Assembly: GCA_003868215.1 (NCBI GenBank)
Contig: QWDQ01000022.1
Location: forward strand, 248,001-312,000
DNA from: Pseudophaeomoniella oleicola
Taxonomy: Eukaryota > Ascomycota > Eurotiomycetes > Phaeomoniellales > Phaeomoniellaceae
Direction of reading: 5' to 3'
Length of the DNA stretch: 64,000 bases
Made by a program: the position numbers and the translations under genes. Within the stretch, counting starts at the first letter, position 1. Each line of letters starts with the position of its first letter. The notes under the pieces were generated by a model that worked only from the letters and a program-made list of their open reading frames with translations, did no database searches and was not told where the DNA came from. Below, in pieces: positions 9,367 through 20,288 of this stretch.

Positions 9367-12060
9367 TCAAATCTCCCTGACAAATCCGACTTCAAAGACC
9401 CGTTCGGGAGGAACTTTCAACGTCGCGACTTTCGAGCGAGTGTTTTCTCGCGTCCAGAGGAATATGTGGAGGAGGACACGTTTCCACCAGCTGTAGCTGC
9501 GGCGGCGGTTGTTGTTATCACTGTTGTTGTTGGGGGAGGAGGACGTATGAGATTCGGGATGATCGATTTTGAGGGTGGATTTGCCGATTATGAAGAGCGT
9601 TTGGTGGGTGTAGGAGGTGGTGAGGAGGGAGAGAGAGGTGGATGGGGACGAGGAGGAGCGGGTGGCAGCGGTTGAGTCGTTGTTGTCGGTGGTCTTGGTC
9701 TTGTTTTTGGTGGTGTTGCTGTTCGTGTCGTCGTCGGCGTTGTTGTTGTTGTCTGGATCCGAGGGGCTTGTTGTTGTTGTCGAGTGTGGTAGTGACGAGT
9801 CTACTTGTTGTCGTTCTTCCCCTCGAGCAATGATGAAGGCTCGGATTTGCTCATATATCAAATCGCCAAGACGCGGGTTTATCACTTCATCCAGATATCC
9901 ATGACGTATGATGAGACGATAGCAGTTCGGAATCGCCAGTCTGGAGACCGTATATCGTCTCTCTGGCGGCACCGACGGCGTCTCCAGCGGACGAAGGTGG
10001 AAGAAAACCATGACCTCGGGTACGGCGACTAATTTGGTGATGAACTGACTGAATACGACGGGAGTCATCTCTCCGGCTTTGTCAAAAAAGATTCCGAGAC
10101 CTTTGAAGGTTGTAACGATGCCGCCGCCGAATTGATCTGTGATCTGAAGTCGTCCATCTGCATTCTTTTTGACGAAATGGGAGGTGGGGAAGCGGTCTTG
10201 TGCCTCGGCTGCCCATTGGGTTTCTTTGCCGAAGCGCCAGAGGATGAAACCAGACGCGATGATGGCAGAAAGGGTCAATGTGAACCATGCTCCGTCAGGA
10301 ACTTTGGTCAGCGCGGAAGAGAGATATGCGCCGTCGAGACTGGCGATTGTGAGGTATGGAAGTACCACGTAATAGGGATTGATACGCCAGACGAACATGG
10401 CAGCGAGTGATACCATACAGGTGTCGAAGAAGGTGACAAACATGACACATACGCCATAGGCATTTCCTAGTGAGGTAGTCTGAGAGCATGTCAGATATCA
10501 GGTTTTCGGAATAAGCAGGAAAGCCGCGTACGTTGTTATAAATGGCTGCAACGAGGACGGTCCCAATCATGAGCAACCAGTTAAGCATCGGGACATATAG
10601 TTGTCCGTGAAAGATCGTAGAAGTGTGGACGACCTTGATCTGTGGGAAGTACGAAAGTTTCATGACCTGTGCAAGGAGCTGTTGTACAGTCAGTCATTAT
10701 ATGTTGACTGTCTGTTCATCAGGGTCCCTCACTTGGAAAGTGGCCGTTATAATGGCCTGCGATGCGACAATAGCTGCGAGAATTGCAGACACCAGGGAGG
10801 GATATAAAGTGCCAGGCGGTACTGAGTTGTAGAAGGGGTTGGAATACGCTTCCGGATTGTGACTGATATAAGCCGCTTGGCCAATATATGCCAGAAGCAA
10901 GCAAGGGTACGTGTAACACAGCCAACTGAGCTGAATGGCATGTCTGCTGAAAGCGCCTAGATCGGCGAAGAGGGCTTCGACACCTGTAAAGGCCAGCAAT
11001 ATGCCTCCAAGGGACCTCCAGCCATCTTCTCCGTGACGTATGAGGTATTGGAAACCATACCCAGGGTTGAAAGCTTTTAGAACTGTCCAGTCATATTTGA
11101 CCAGGTTGTAAATGCCGAAAGAAAAATTGAAACCTAGCCACACGATGACGATTGGTGCAAAGGTTGTCGCGATTTTGCTCGTGCCGAGTGGTTGGATCGC
11201 AAAGAGGAGAATCAGTATCGCGCAAGTCACGCCAACGATAGTACCATTCGAGATGGAAGAATCCACAACTTCCAATCCTTGGACGGCGCCGAGGACAGAT
11301 TGAGCTGGCGTTAATACGCCGTCAGACAATACCATAGACACGCCCAGCACGCCTAGGATCTTCAGTAATGCTTTAGCAAAACCACTATATTCTATGCCAC
11401 GACGCATTTGACGGCCAGCACTTTCAAGGTCACCCGAGCGCCATCGTTTCATCTGTATCAAAGATGTTTCACGAGGATCTCGGACCGTGATATTCAACTA
11501 TGGCCGAGAGGATTAGTTTTTGAAATCCAAAGGAGGGTGTATCATACGTAGCGGCTCAGCAATGAATACGTACTGAAAGTCCCACCTTCCCCATCGTTGT
11601 CGGCATGCAGGATGATCAGGACATACTTGACGGTAACCATCAAGGTCAAGGACCACAGAAGGATTGAAAGAACTCCGACCAAGTCGTCGTATCTCGGTGC
11701 CTCCTTAAAAGTGGACGAGAATACGTATAGCGGACTGGTACCGATGTCCCCATAGATCACTCCGATAGACTGATAGGAAAGCCACAGTAACGTTGTTCCG
11801 GTGAAGGTCTGTCGCTCTTTGAAATCTTCAGCACGTCTCAGACCAGGGTCCTCATCTTCTTCAAGTCCCTCAAGTTTCTCGTCGAGCCTTGCTTTCTTTT
11901 CTTCCTTGGACGATATTCTTGACTGTCTGTCTGCGGATGTGGCCCTAGTCACCGCCCGCATGCTGTAGATGCCATCGTGAACGTCAGTTCCACTGGTCCG
12001 TGTTTCCGTCCTTGCAAGACGGTTAGGATGAACATTATCAGCGATGTGAATGGTAGCCAT
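9367..12060 (-). CDS. HAK1: HAK/KUP-type high-affinity potassium transporter
   Basis: Four exons (complement of 11548-12060, 10733-11497, 10532-10678, 9367-10479) with introns of 50, 54 and 52 nt give 845 residues, close to fungal HAK1 length. The core begins YQSIGVIYGDIGTSPLYV (about 96-113), the signature of the KUP/HAK family, and includes GEGGTFSTYSLL, a pore-loop segment, and SDGVLTPAQSVLGAVQGLE. About twelve hydrophobic segments can be traced. These proteins are plasma-membrane K+-H+ symporters used when external K+ is low. The C-terminal cytosolic part carries two Asn/Ser/Thr-rich low-complexity insertions (about residues 707-762 and 784-802) inside an otherwise conserved domain. Residues 1-85 are a charged cytosolic leader. 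All junctions keep frame. Confidence 0.93.
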
Positions 12061-13699
12061 GGCCTCTAGGCCTCGGAAAGTACCTTGGAAAGTAACACAA
12101 GGACTTCAAAATGATATGGGTGAAAAAAGAAAGAAAAAAAATGTAATCCATATAAAGGAAAGGCCATCTTCCCATGAGTGATTTAAATTTCCCAGTCGTG
12201 TCCATGGTAGCCATATTCACTGCCACTCGCTGTTGTAGCCATACCGAATTCGAGACTTGTTAGCATCACTAAGAAAATGCCTCATTTTACCCCGCGAGAT
12301 AAGATTGGGAGTGGTCAAAGCATAATGGTCACCGCAACTGTGCAAGACACACCATCCTTGACAAGCTACCTGATTCAGTCTGACATATCGAATTTCGCAC
12401 GTGTTTCCCTGGAGGCTGTGCTCCTTAGTCGGTTGGCTCTTGGCATGTGAAAGGGACTGCTTCTGGAATGCTCCTTGATGGCAACGTAATGATGATCTTC
12501 GAGGCAACTTCCGATCAACATCACCTAGAAATGTCCACATTAGTTGTGTACTACGTACAGCATGGAGGACCCTTCTTCAGGATTTTCTATGAGGGAATTA
12601 AAGCTATCCAGATTTCGGCCACGCAGGCGACAGTATTCTCCAAACCGTACCGACAAATACCTTGACATGGAAGTAGCAGCTCAGCTAAGAAGCCATCGAT
12701 TGCGTAAATCGTAAGTTTAGGGCGTTAGGTGTATTTAAATACCTATTACTACTCGACCAGCAATTCCAAATATGAAGTCTGTATAGAGAACGGAGTCATC
12801 GTCTTTGGAATGATGATCAAATAGGCGTTGAGGTTGTCCCGAGGGCGTATTAAATGGTCCACAGGCTTGTCCGAGTTTGCCTTGGCAGAGAACATTTTAT
12901 CGGGTAGCCCAACGACCATTATTGGCGTCTGTTATTTCAAGTCGCAATCAATAGCAAAAATGTCATTTTCTATACATGTAGATGGTCGAGAATAAGCATT
13001 TCGACTCTACCCAGATCAGATCTTCAGGATGATGCAGATGAAGTCTACCAGATAATATGAAGTCGGAAATGCTCCACGTGAGAGTAGTAGCGGGATACAA
13101 AGGCAGTCGGTATCAAGTACCAAGATGTGAATTTCCTTTCAAAGTCAGCATCAGGACTCCATCTCAATGCGACGTAAAAGGAAGCGGGGACAGGAATGCT
13201 AGATAGTGGACCACCATCCAGATCTAGCGGTTAATAGATCAGATCGTCAGCAGCGATGCAAGCAGAGCAGTCATTAGAGGGAGTATGGATCTAGCCATTG
13301 GGTCTTCCCTTTACCTGCTCTACTTTGAAGCGGACAAAAGAATCCAATGGACGGAAGATTGATACTCTCATATCAGTGGTTAAGCACAGACTGCCACAGA
13401 TCTCTGAAGTGTCATCTCTTACTTTCTGATATGGCATTGCTTGCTCTGCCTTTCCCATGTTGTAAAGATGCGTGCTACAAGGCGTGATGTGCCTGAAAGA
13501 CTGGGATAACAGCCGAAAGATAGTATCTGCCGGTTCTAACCAGAAGTGGTGCGAGTGGTGGACATGTGGTGAAGTCCCTTTGTTTACGTCGCGTTGTCCA
13601 CTGCACACGAATCACCAAACGTCGGATCTTCGACCTCAAAAGTTCATTCTCGTTGTGGTTATCACTGCACTGCAAAGCGTACGACCAGTATTGTAGTAC
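12061..13699. other. Intergenic: promoter of HAK1 and upstream region of the 13700 gene
   Basis: 1.6 kb between two divergent starts. A Lys-tract-like A-run precedes HAK1 at about 12122-12140. Frames at 12217-12540, 13291-13608 and 13475-13675 (minus) show no domain and no consistent codon bias. I see no RNA gene or repeat. Long upstream regions are common for nutrient-regulated transporters, so much of this may be HAK1 control sequence. Confidence 0.45.
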
Positions 13700-15112
13700 A
13701 TGATGCCTACTATCAAGTTCGCCTCTCCCTTACCATTACCAGCAAATTACTCAACTTTGGACCGTCCCCGGACATATGCCCAATGGCGCTCAACCTTGCA
13801 AGAAATCAAGAAGATATACCTCAATTGCCGCTACAAACAATGCATTGCACGCTGTGAGAAGCTTCTGAACGAGATCCAAGACAGCGTCCGTCAAGCGAAA
13901 GGTAGTATACTGGAGACATGACTAATTGTTTTGCAGGCCGTCAACCTCCTCCATAAAGTCTACCTACTTTTCTTTATAGCTGTTTGTTGTGAGTCTTTAG
14001 GACTTGCAGCGCACAATCTCTCCACCAGAAAGATACCTTATCTTCAAAAAGCGAAGGACACCTTCACGTCAGTCACACTATTAATAGGGAAATGCCCATA
14101 TGTGGAACATAGAAACTCTTCGTTGCAGAAGCATAATACCCCATCAGTATCACCTACAGACTCTGTTGTGCTAAGCATCTTCGATGATGTTACAACACCA
14201 ACTTCTGAACGGACCGTGAACACTCCACTCACTCCCTGGTTTGAGAGCTCTGATATCGAGTCTGAAGCCCAGCATAACAGACTGATTCGCCCTGAGAACA
14301 CGATTGGAAGGCCAATACATTCCAATCTGCTCAACAAGAAACAGTCTTTGAGCAGCGACAGCCCTGGGCGCAACAACCCCAATCTCGTGCCGAAGCCACT
14401 CATTGTCAAGAAGAGAGTCCCACCCCTGAAGTATCCGCCTCCAAGTCGACCTCTCCCAGCCATTCCAACAACAAAAAAGTCATCTGCGCAGCGCAAACCG
14501 GCAGTCCCGTCTGCAATAAATACAGCAATACAGTATGTTCCCAGACCACTTCCACCTACACCTGTCTTAACCTGGACACCACCAATCAACACTCTTAACG
14601 CTCTGCAAAGCTATCTCCACGAACAATCTGTCTCTCGATACAACACCCTCTTATCTTCATTCAAGCCCCAAATAACCAGCCACATCGCCTACATTACCCT
14701 TCAGATAGATAGTACAACATCCATCCTCACTACCCGCGCCGCCGAGAAATTATCTTTCCGAACCTCTCGCCTGGCCAGCTTCTGGTGCCTTACACCAGAC
14801 CACCCTCCTTCTCCATCTCCTCTTCCGGCATCGCGCCAATCGAACGGAGCAGGAGCAAGATCTACTTCAAACCTCACTTCACCTCCTAACAACACAGGCA
14901 GACCGACCATAAGAAAGAGCGTGAGTCGACTTGACGATGGCCAGCGAGACACCGAAGAGCAAAGAGTAAAGCGCATCGAGAAATTGAGAACTAACGGATG
15001 GAAAGTCAAAAAGGAAGACAAAGGCTGGAAAGGAGAGGCGTATTATGAACAAGTTAGAAGAAGGGCGGAGGCTGAGCTGGAGGGAATGGAGAAGGGGCGA
15101 TTCTTGTTCTGA
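13700..15112 (+). CDS. Conserved fungal protein of unknown function (helical N-terminus, Pro/Ser-rich middle)
   Basis: Best model: exons 13700-13885 and 13937-15112, 453 residues. The N-terminal ~110 residues look like paired helices: RTYAQWRSTLQEIKKIYLNC, then a KQCIARCEKLLNEI helix, and after the intron NLLHKVYLLFFIAVCCESLG. I have seen this pattern in uncharacterised Pezizomycotina proteins, possibly TPR- or MIT-like. The middle (about 110-220) is Pro/Ser-rich and probably disordered. The C-terminus (last 60 residues) is a charged helix rich in Lys, Arg and Glu. The intron is the weak point: the only donor that keeps frame is GTCCGT at 13886, which is unusual, while the stronger GTAGTA at 13902 would leave 35 nt and break frame. 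The acceptor TTTTGCAG, with CTAAT upstream, is good. Function unknown. Confidence 0.7.
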
Positions 15113-15550
15113 TGGAAGGGATAGCATTACGAGAGGGAATCTTGGCCGTATAGCCAGCGATGTGGTTTGAGGTCCTTCTACACAGCGTCAGGAGCGACAG
15201 TACGTCCTAATTATGTCTTTATACACTTGGGGAGGTTTGGTGTACGATAACCTGTCTGTCGGTTCTGCGAAAATCGAGCTCATGCTTTGACGTTAGAACC
15301 TCTGAACATACATAATCACTAATACCTTTTCTTTTCTTTTTGCCTTTCCCCCAATCCCTCCTTGATTTTTATTTTACTTCCTCATCCAATCCCGACCTCT
15401 TTGATCCTAGATTACCTAAGCACCCCGAACTCTATCCGGCAGCCGAACCGGAACTTGGGTAAATAAGCACTGGACGAATACATACATATCACGACCCCGC
15501 ATATATAATCAAGCTCCTGTTGGCAAGAACAGGAAAACAAAAGGACGCAA
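15113..15550. other. Intergenic: 3' region and promoter of the TDP2-like gene
   Basis: 438 bp between two same-strand genes. It is C/T-rich at 15320-15400. A TATATAA motif at about 15503-15509 lies some 45 bp upstream of the TDP2-like start codon and could be its TATA box. No other feature seen. Confidence 0.4.
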
Positions 15551-16657
15551 ATGGCAGACTCGAATCAAAGCTTTATACAAGACGCGATCAGGAAGATGAT
15601 GGCGAGTAGGAAGACTGGCAATGCATGGGCGAGGGGTCAAGCTGTGACGCAGCCGTGGTTCGAATATTACCCTTACCCTGAGTCTGGGAGGGGGCAGTGG
15701 AAGGCTGCTACATCGCCAGCGGAGAGAGAAATAGGATCACGCGACACGTCCTCGAGGGGGTCGCCTAGCTTGATAACGGAGCAGAATGGTGGGGGTGAAG
15801 AGAGATCTGTCTTCAGAGTGATCACTTGGAATATTGATATGTTGTGTCCGCTTCCCAATGCACGGATGGAAGCAGCCCTGGAGTACTTGTCAACTGTCTG
15901 CGAAACACAGCACGCGGGACACCCTTTACTGATACTGTTTCAGGAGATGCTCACGTCAGACCTCGAAGTAATCGCGTCGTCGCTGTGGGTGCGGGATCGG
16001 TTCTACATGACGGATCTGACGGACGAGTACCGGGAGAGCAGATACTATGGTACATGTACCCTTGTCGACAAGCGGCTGGACGTGAAGTCCTGCTTCCGGG
16101 TGCATTATCCGCAGACGGAGATGGAGAGGGATGTCTTGTTCGTTGACGTTGTGCTTCCTTCTGGTGGTAAACGTGAGAAGACCGAAGAGGTTCTCGTGAG
16201 AGTAGGGAACACACATCTAGAGTCCCTAGTTGCCGATCCCCCTCTACGGCCAGGACAAGTTGCTACCGCCTCAAGTTACATGCACTCCCCCATATTCGAA
16301 GGATCCGGAGCTCTCATCGCAGGAGACTTCAACGCCATCCAACCATTCGATCGAACACTGCATTCCGAGAATGGACTAAAAGACGCTTTCCTGGAATCCG
16401 GCGGCCAGGAGGACACGGACGAGGCCTTCACGTGGGGCCAACAGGTTCCTGTTTCTTTGAGAGAGAGATTCGGGTGCTCGAGGATGGATAAGATACTGTT
16501 CTGCGGCGGAGAGCGGTTGAGGGTTACTGGATTCGGTAAGGTGGGACAGGGGGTGAAAGTTAGAGAGGAAGCGGACAGAGAGGAGTTGAGGAGGAAAGGG
16601 CAAGTTGAGTATGTGACGGATCATCTGGGGCTGTGGGCAGAGATTGAGGTTCAATAG
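15551..16657 (+). CDS. Endonuclease/exonuclease/phosphatase-fold protein, TDP2-like
   Basis: A single exon encodes 368 residues. The C-terminal ~280 residues hold the motifs of the EEP phosphodiesterase fold in order: TWNID (92-96), a QE pair with the metal-binding Glu (131-132), GNTHLES (219-225), GDFNA (258-262), TW (294-295), RMDKIL (311-316) and TDH (356-358). The TWN...NTHLES spelling is that of tyrosyl-DNA phosphodiesterase 2, which removes 5'-phosphotyrosyl adducts left by topoisomerase II and needs Mg2+. All catalytic positions I can check are present, so it should be active. The N-terminal 85 residues are probably disordered; I see no ubiquitin-binding UBA domain as in animal TDP2. 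The substrate is inferred from family resemblance. Confidence 0.82.
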   Translation: MADSNQSFIQDAIRKMMASRKTGNAWARGQAVTQPWFEYYPYPESGRGQWKAATSPAEREIGSRDTSSRGSPSLITEQNGGGEERSVFRVITWNIDMLCPLPNARMEAALEYLSTVCETQHAGHPLLILFQEMLTSDLEVIASSLWVRDRFYMTDLTDEYRESRYYGTCTLVDKRLDVKSCFRVHYPQTEMERDVLFVDVVLPSGGKREKTEEVLVRVGNTHLESLVADPPLRPGQVATASSYMHSPIFEGSGALIAGDFNAIQPFDRTLHSENGLKDAFLESGGQEDTDEAFTWGQQVPVSLRERFGCSRMDKILFCGGERLRVTGFGKVGQGVKVREEADREELRRKGQVEYVTDHLGLWAEIEVQ

Positions 16658-16995
16658 ACATCTCTCTTTCTTCTTTTCGATATTCCGTATGTTCCCTGAT
16701 ACTGCTACTTTGATCCATTCTTTGTTTATATGCTCCAATGCGAGACAGTAACCGTGTAGCTGGGCAACCCGCAAAAGGCTCTTTGAATCTCTTAATATTG
16801 TGTGTGAGATACTTAGGCAATCGGACATGTTTTCACTCATACAAAGTAGCGAAGACGCATACAGCAAACGATACGGTATACTCGTGAACTAGAAAAATTT
16901 CCAAGTTCATTACTGCTTCTTATTAGAAATGCAACAAATCTTCTTCTATTGCATGGAGCTATCTTCCTCAGACCTAGTGTTTCTATCCTTCCATC
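16658..16995. other. Intergenic between the TDP2-like and BTB-like genes
   Basis: 338 bp; should carry the TDP2-like 3' end and the promoter of the next gene. Frames on the minus strand (16376-16867) mostly overlap the TDP2-like gene and have no domain. Nothing else seen. Confidence 0.4.
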
Positions 16996-17943
16996 ATGGC
17001 GACCACAAATACCTCAAAGACCAGCAGCAACCAGACACTTTCCTCTCCACGATCCCTCAAAACCAAAGCCATCTCCCAACGTTCCAAACGCTCCATCAAC
17101 AATACCACCACCACAAAGACGACAAGAAAACTGAAACTCCCTCGAGGTGTAACTATAAGCACCACCACAACTCCAAGTCCCACAACGACAACGAGGACGA
17201 CGACGACCACCACCCTTGACAGCAATCCAAGCGCCGACTCCATCATCATTATCGTAGCAAGTCAAGATTGGAAAGAAGCCGGTCCCAACGGATCCAAACT
17301 CGCCGGCCTGCAGGAATGGCATGTCCCGCTTCGTCTTGTGCGTGATAGCAGCAGCGTACTCGGTCCTCATATTAGATGCTCGCTCAAAGAGCAGTCAAGA
17401 AAAGGGACAACAGCTACCGGTGGTGCTGGCAAACAACTACAAATCACACCCAAACTGTGTTTCACAGACTACGACACCTCCGCGATCGATTGGTGGTTAT
17501 CTTCACTCACCGGCAGCCGCCACCTCTACAAAGACTGCTCCCCTCCCCCACCAACTCTGCCTCTCATTCTCAACCTATTCAGCTTCTCGCTCTACTTCGG
17601 CATCTCACACCTCCGTTCGCAATCTTCTTCATTCCTTACCGATTTTCTCGAGTCTCAGACAGACATTGACACCGCCCACCCTTCCTGTTCCTCTTCTTCT
17701 GCTGTGTCCTCAGCAATAACGAACTGGAAACTCATCATCCGCCACATGTTCTCCAGATCCCTCGACAAGTTTTCCGATGATGACGGCATCGAACAGACGC
17801 GCAACTTTGTGATAGAATGTTTGGCAAAGAGCGTCAAGTACTTGCTGTTGTTTGCGGATGACGAAGATGGGAAAGCATTCGAAAGGGGTTTGGAAGAGTG
17901 GCCGAGGGTTTCGGTGGGGTTGGTTAAGCACCTTGTCCGATAG
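16996..17943 (+). CDS. BTB/POZ-like fungal protein, tentative
   Basis: A single exon encodes 315 residues. The first ~80 residues are almost wholly Thr, Ser, Lys and Arg, with Thr runs, and look disordered. From about residue 85 there is a SIIIIVASQDW strand, then EWHVPLRLVRDSSSVLGPHIR, which resembles the 'f.vhk.ll...S..f' part of a BTB domain. Residues ~150-220 (FTDYDTSAIDWWLSSL, then LILNLFSFSLYFGISHLRS) resemble the later BTB helices that follow the elongin-type core. This is the layout of the many fungal BTB proteins of unknown role; BTB domains usually mediate dimerisation or Cullin-3 binding. The resemblance is by eye and weak. No signal peptide or membrane segment. Confidence 0.5.
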   Translation: MATTNTSKTSSNQTLSSPRSLKTKAISQRSKRSINNTTTTKTTRKLKLPRGVTISTTTTPSPTTTTRTTTTTTLDSNPSADSIIIIVASQDWKEAGPNGSKLAGLQEWHVPLRLVRDSSSVLGPHIRCSLKEQSRKGTTATGGAGKQLQITPKLCFTDYDTSAIDWWLSSLTGSRHLYKDCSPPPPTLPLILNLFSFSLYFGISHLRSQSSSFLTDFLESQTDIDTAHPSCSSSSAVSSAITNWKLIIRHMFSRSLDKFSDDDGIEQTRNFVIECLAKSVKYLLLFADDEDGKAFERGLEEWPRVSVGLVKHLVR

Positions 17944-18547
17944 GGAGTCTGGGTCAAAGATCATACATGAGAAAGTACGGTAGGTTGAGGATATCAAGGG
18001 TTCTGGACAAATGGGGAAGCTTCCAGTGTGATAATAGCAGCAGGCAGAATACTGGGCCGAATCAGTGGTTGTCAAGTATTCTTCTCTTCGCTCGTCTCTC
18101 TCTTCCATCATGTTCATTCCGAAAGAACCCCTACTCACAGGCTGCTCCGTGGAGAGAGAGGAAAGCACGGGAAGAATACATTGTATACACCTATGCTGGG
18201 CCACCCCCTTTCATCGTTTCTGTTATTACCAGAGTTCAATTAAATTCAATACAACACAACGCAAATATTCAACTGTTGGCTTTTTCAGCTACTCACTTTT
18301 TCATTCTCCATGCTTCCCATACCTTACTCTGTTATGATGCGAGTAAGTAATAAGATAATAGATGGATGAAATGGGGAGTGAAGATTAACGCATGTGTGGT
18401 TAATTCTCAAAGTACGTCATATTGGAGATATCTCGAGCTTGATGGAGTTCCTCTTATCAACCGCGATTCAGCATACCCATATGACTTCCGATGTGCAGGC
18501 TAGGTGACAATGGAATAGGGGCACCAATTCTGCTTCTGGTCCTTTTT
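17944..18547. other. Intergenic: converging 3' regions
   Basis: 604 bp between the stop of the BTB-like gene and the stop of the leftward epoxide hydrolase. Short frames on both strands (for example 17967-18350) show no domain. No gene seen. Confidence 0.45.
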
Positions 18548-20288
18548 CTACTTCTTCCAGACCTTTGCGACGAAGTCCGTGACGTCCTGCAACAAGGTCT
18601 CAGGCTGCTCTAATGCTGCAAAATGGCCACCCTGTTTACGAGTCTGTCAGTACACAATAATACCAGCCAAACCTATACGACCAGGGCTCCACAACGTACC
18701 TTCTCGTGGTATCGGTAAAAGACCAGATTTCCCTCTGTACGTGCCCACGACTCCGGAGTTGGAGCAAGTTCTTTGGCGAATGATGAGAATCCAATCGGTG
18801 TTGTGGTGCTGTTGGATGTAGGTGGTCGCTGTTGCGAGAGAGGTGATGTTAATATAGTATCAGAGGTGACGCGTCCATCACGGTAAGAGCAGGAAAGGTG
18901 AAAATGGCGAACGAAGAGAGGACAAAACTTACATGTCGATAGGGGTATAGGCAGCGAGCGATAGTCTCGGTGATCCAATACAAGGTCACCGACTCTAGAA
19001 TTGTTTCAAGCTTGGGTGTTTCGTCTGTCCAACCGATGAACTTTTCACCGATCCTGTAGAGTACATGAAAGCACATGATATTAGAATAGGCCTTGGATTT
19101 GCAAGTAGGCAAAGAAGAAGCGAATCCCTCAGTTGTGTACTATTGGACGTTTGGATCAAGAACATACCATGATAGTAAAGCAATGGGGTTGCTTTGCAAT
19201 ACAAATCCAATGGTTGAAGGGCGAGTGCCGTGCTCCATGCCATACGCGAAACCCTTCTGCCCAAATTGTTCTCCACGCTCAACACCCTTTTGTTCGAACT
19301 CTGGAAGCGAGCTCCTTTCAGGAGTCTGGGCTGGTTCGGAGATGTTCAAGTAGTTTACTATTGCAAAGACGTCACAACGTAGTCATAGCAAAGAACCTGC
19401 TGACATACCATGGATAGCTGTGATGATCCGTTAGCAATCGTGACCGAAATGTGACGCCAGCTGGGTATGCCTACCTTTACAGCTCGAGTGGTCTTTCCCT
19501 AGAAGTCGTGCGACCCGCGATCCGATGTCCCCTCCCTGGGCAATGTACCCACCTCCAAATCCCAGTTGATGCATCAACTTGTCCATGATAGCTGCAACTT
19601 CAAGAGTACTAAAGTCTCGATCTAACGGTGGACCGGAAGAGAATGCGTAGCCCGGTAACGAAGGCACGATCACGTGGAAAGGAAGCGTGGAGGGGGTGTA
19701 TTTCTCTCTCAATAGTGACAGAGTCGGTATGAATTCGAGGAAGTCGCCTGACGGCATCAATTAGTAGAAATTCCCGCGGTAACGTGACACTGTAAGCACG
19801 CAAAGCAGGAACGATAGGCATCTAAAGGTTGACCAAGCCCAAGTACGTACCAGGCCATCCATGGAGGAATATAACCGGAGCAGCATCTTCCTTTTGTGAG
19901 AACATGCCCACAAAGTGAACATCGAAGTTTGCACCTTCGCTTTCGATCTGTGCGATGAAGTGCGGAAAGCTGTTCAGATGCTCTTCGGTCTTTCTCCTAC
20001 CAAACGTCAATTACCAGCTCTCGACTCCCTCGTCGAAGAGCGAATTGACAAAGTCGCGTACCAATCAAACTTCAACCATTCATCCCGAGCGTTCACAAGC
20101 CAATCGCGTCTGATACCGAAACCATCGAGGCTCTTAGTATCAGCTGTGGCAGACTCGTATGTTAGTGGAGCAATTTTTGACAGCTTGATCAGGGTTTTCA
20201 TTTCATCAAGTGTCTCCTGCGGAGTAGAGATCGTAAAAGGCTTTATAGACGCTGACGAGGCAGCCGCGGGTAGCTTTGAGAATGACAT
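18548..20288 (-). CDS. Microsomal-type epoxide hydrolase, eight exons
   Basis: Exons, as complement: 20062-20288, 19851-19996, 19475-19747, 19409-19417, 19168-19357, 18933-19053, 18700-18828, 18548-18631. They give 392 residues. The N-terminal domain (PFTISTPQETLDEM, then a FGIRRDWL segment) is the epoxide-hydrolase N-terminal region. The alpha/beta core has HGWPG (121-125, oxyanion region), the nucleophile in QGGDIGS (Asp198), and the catalytic His in GGHFAALE (His368). These enzymes open epoxides to vicinal diols through an Asp ester. Exon 4 is only 9 nt and supplies Ala-Ile-His of a conserved CKAIHVNYL segment; skipping it would still keep frame. Seven introns (51-114 nt) make it the most intron-dense large gene here. 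Its neighbours are an MFS carrier and a P450. There is no secretion signal. Confidence 0.9.
19409..19417 (-). other. 9-nt microexon of the epoxide hydrolase gene
   Basis: Between acceptor ATCACAG and donor GTATGT lies CTATCCATG. Spliced in phase 1 with the flanking exons it reads Ala-Ile-His within SSCKAIHVNYLNI, which fits the family at this point. Introns of 57 and 51 nt flank it. Confidence 0.8.

Noticed and set aside
9466-9904. Gly/Val-rich open frames on the plus strand
   Set aside because: Antisense to the Asn/Ser/Thr-rich insertions of the HAK transporter; explained by triplet runs.
17014-17370. 118-codon minus frame
   Set aside because: Antisense to the Thr-rich start of the BTB-like gene, no domain.
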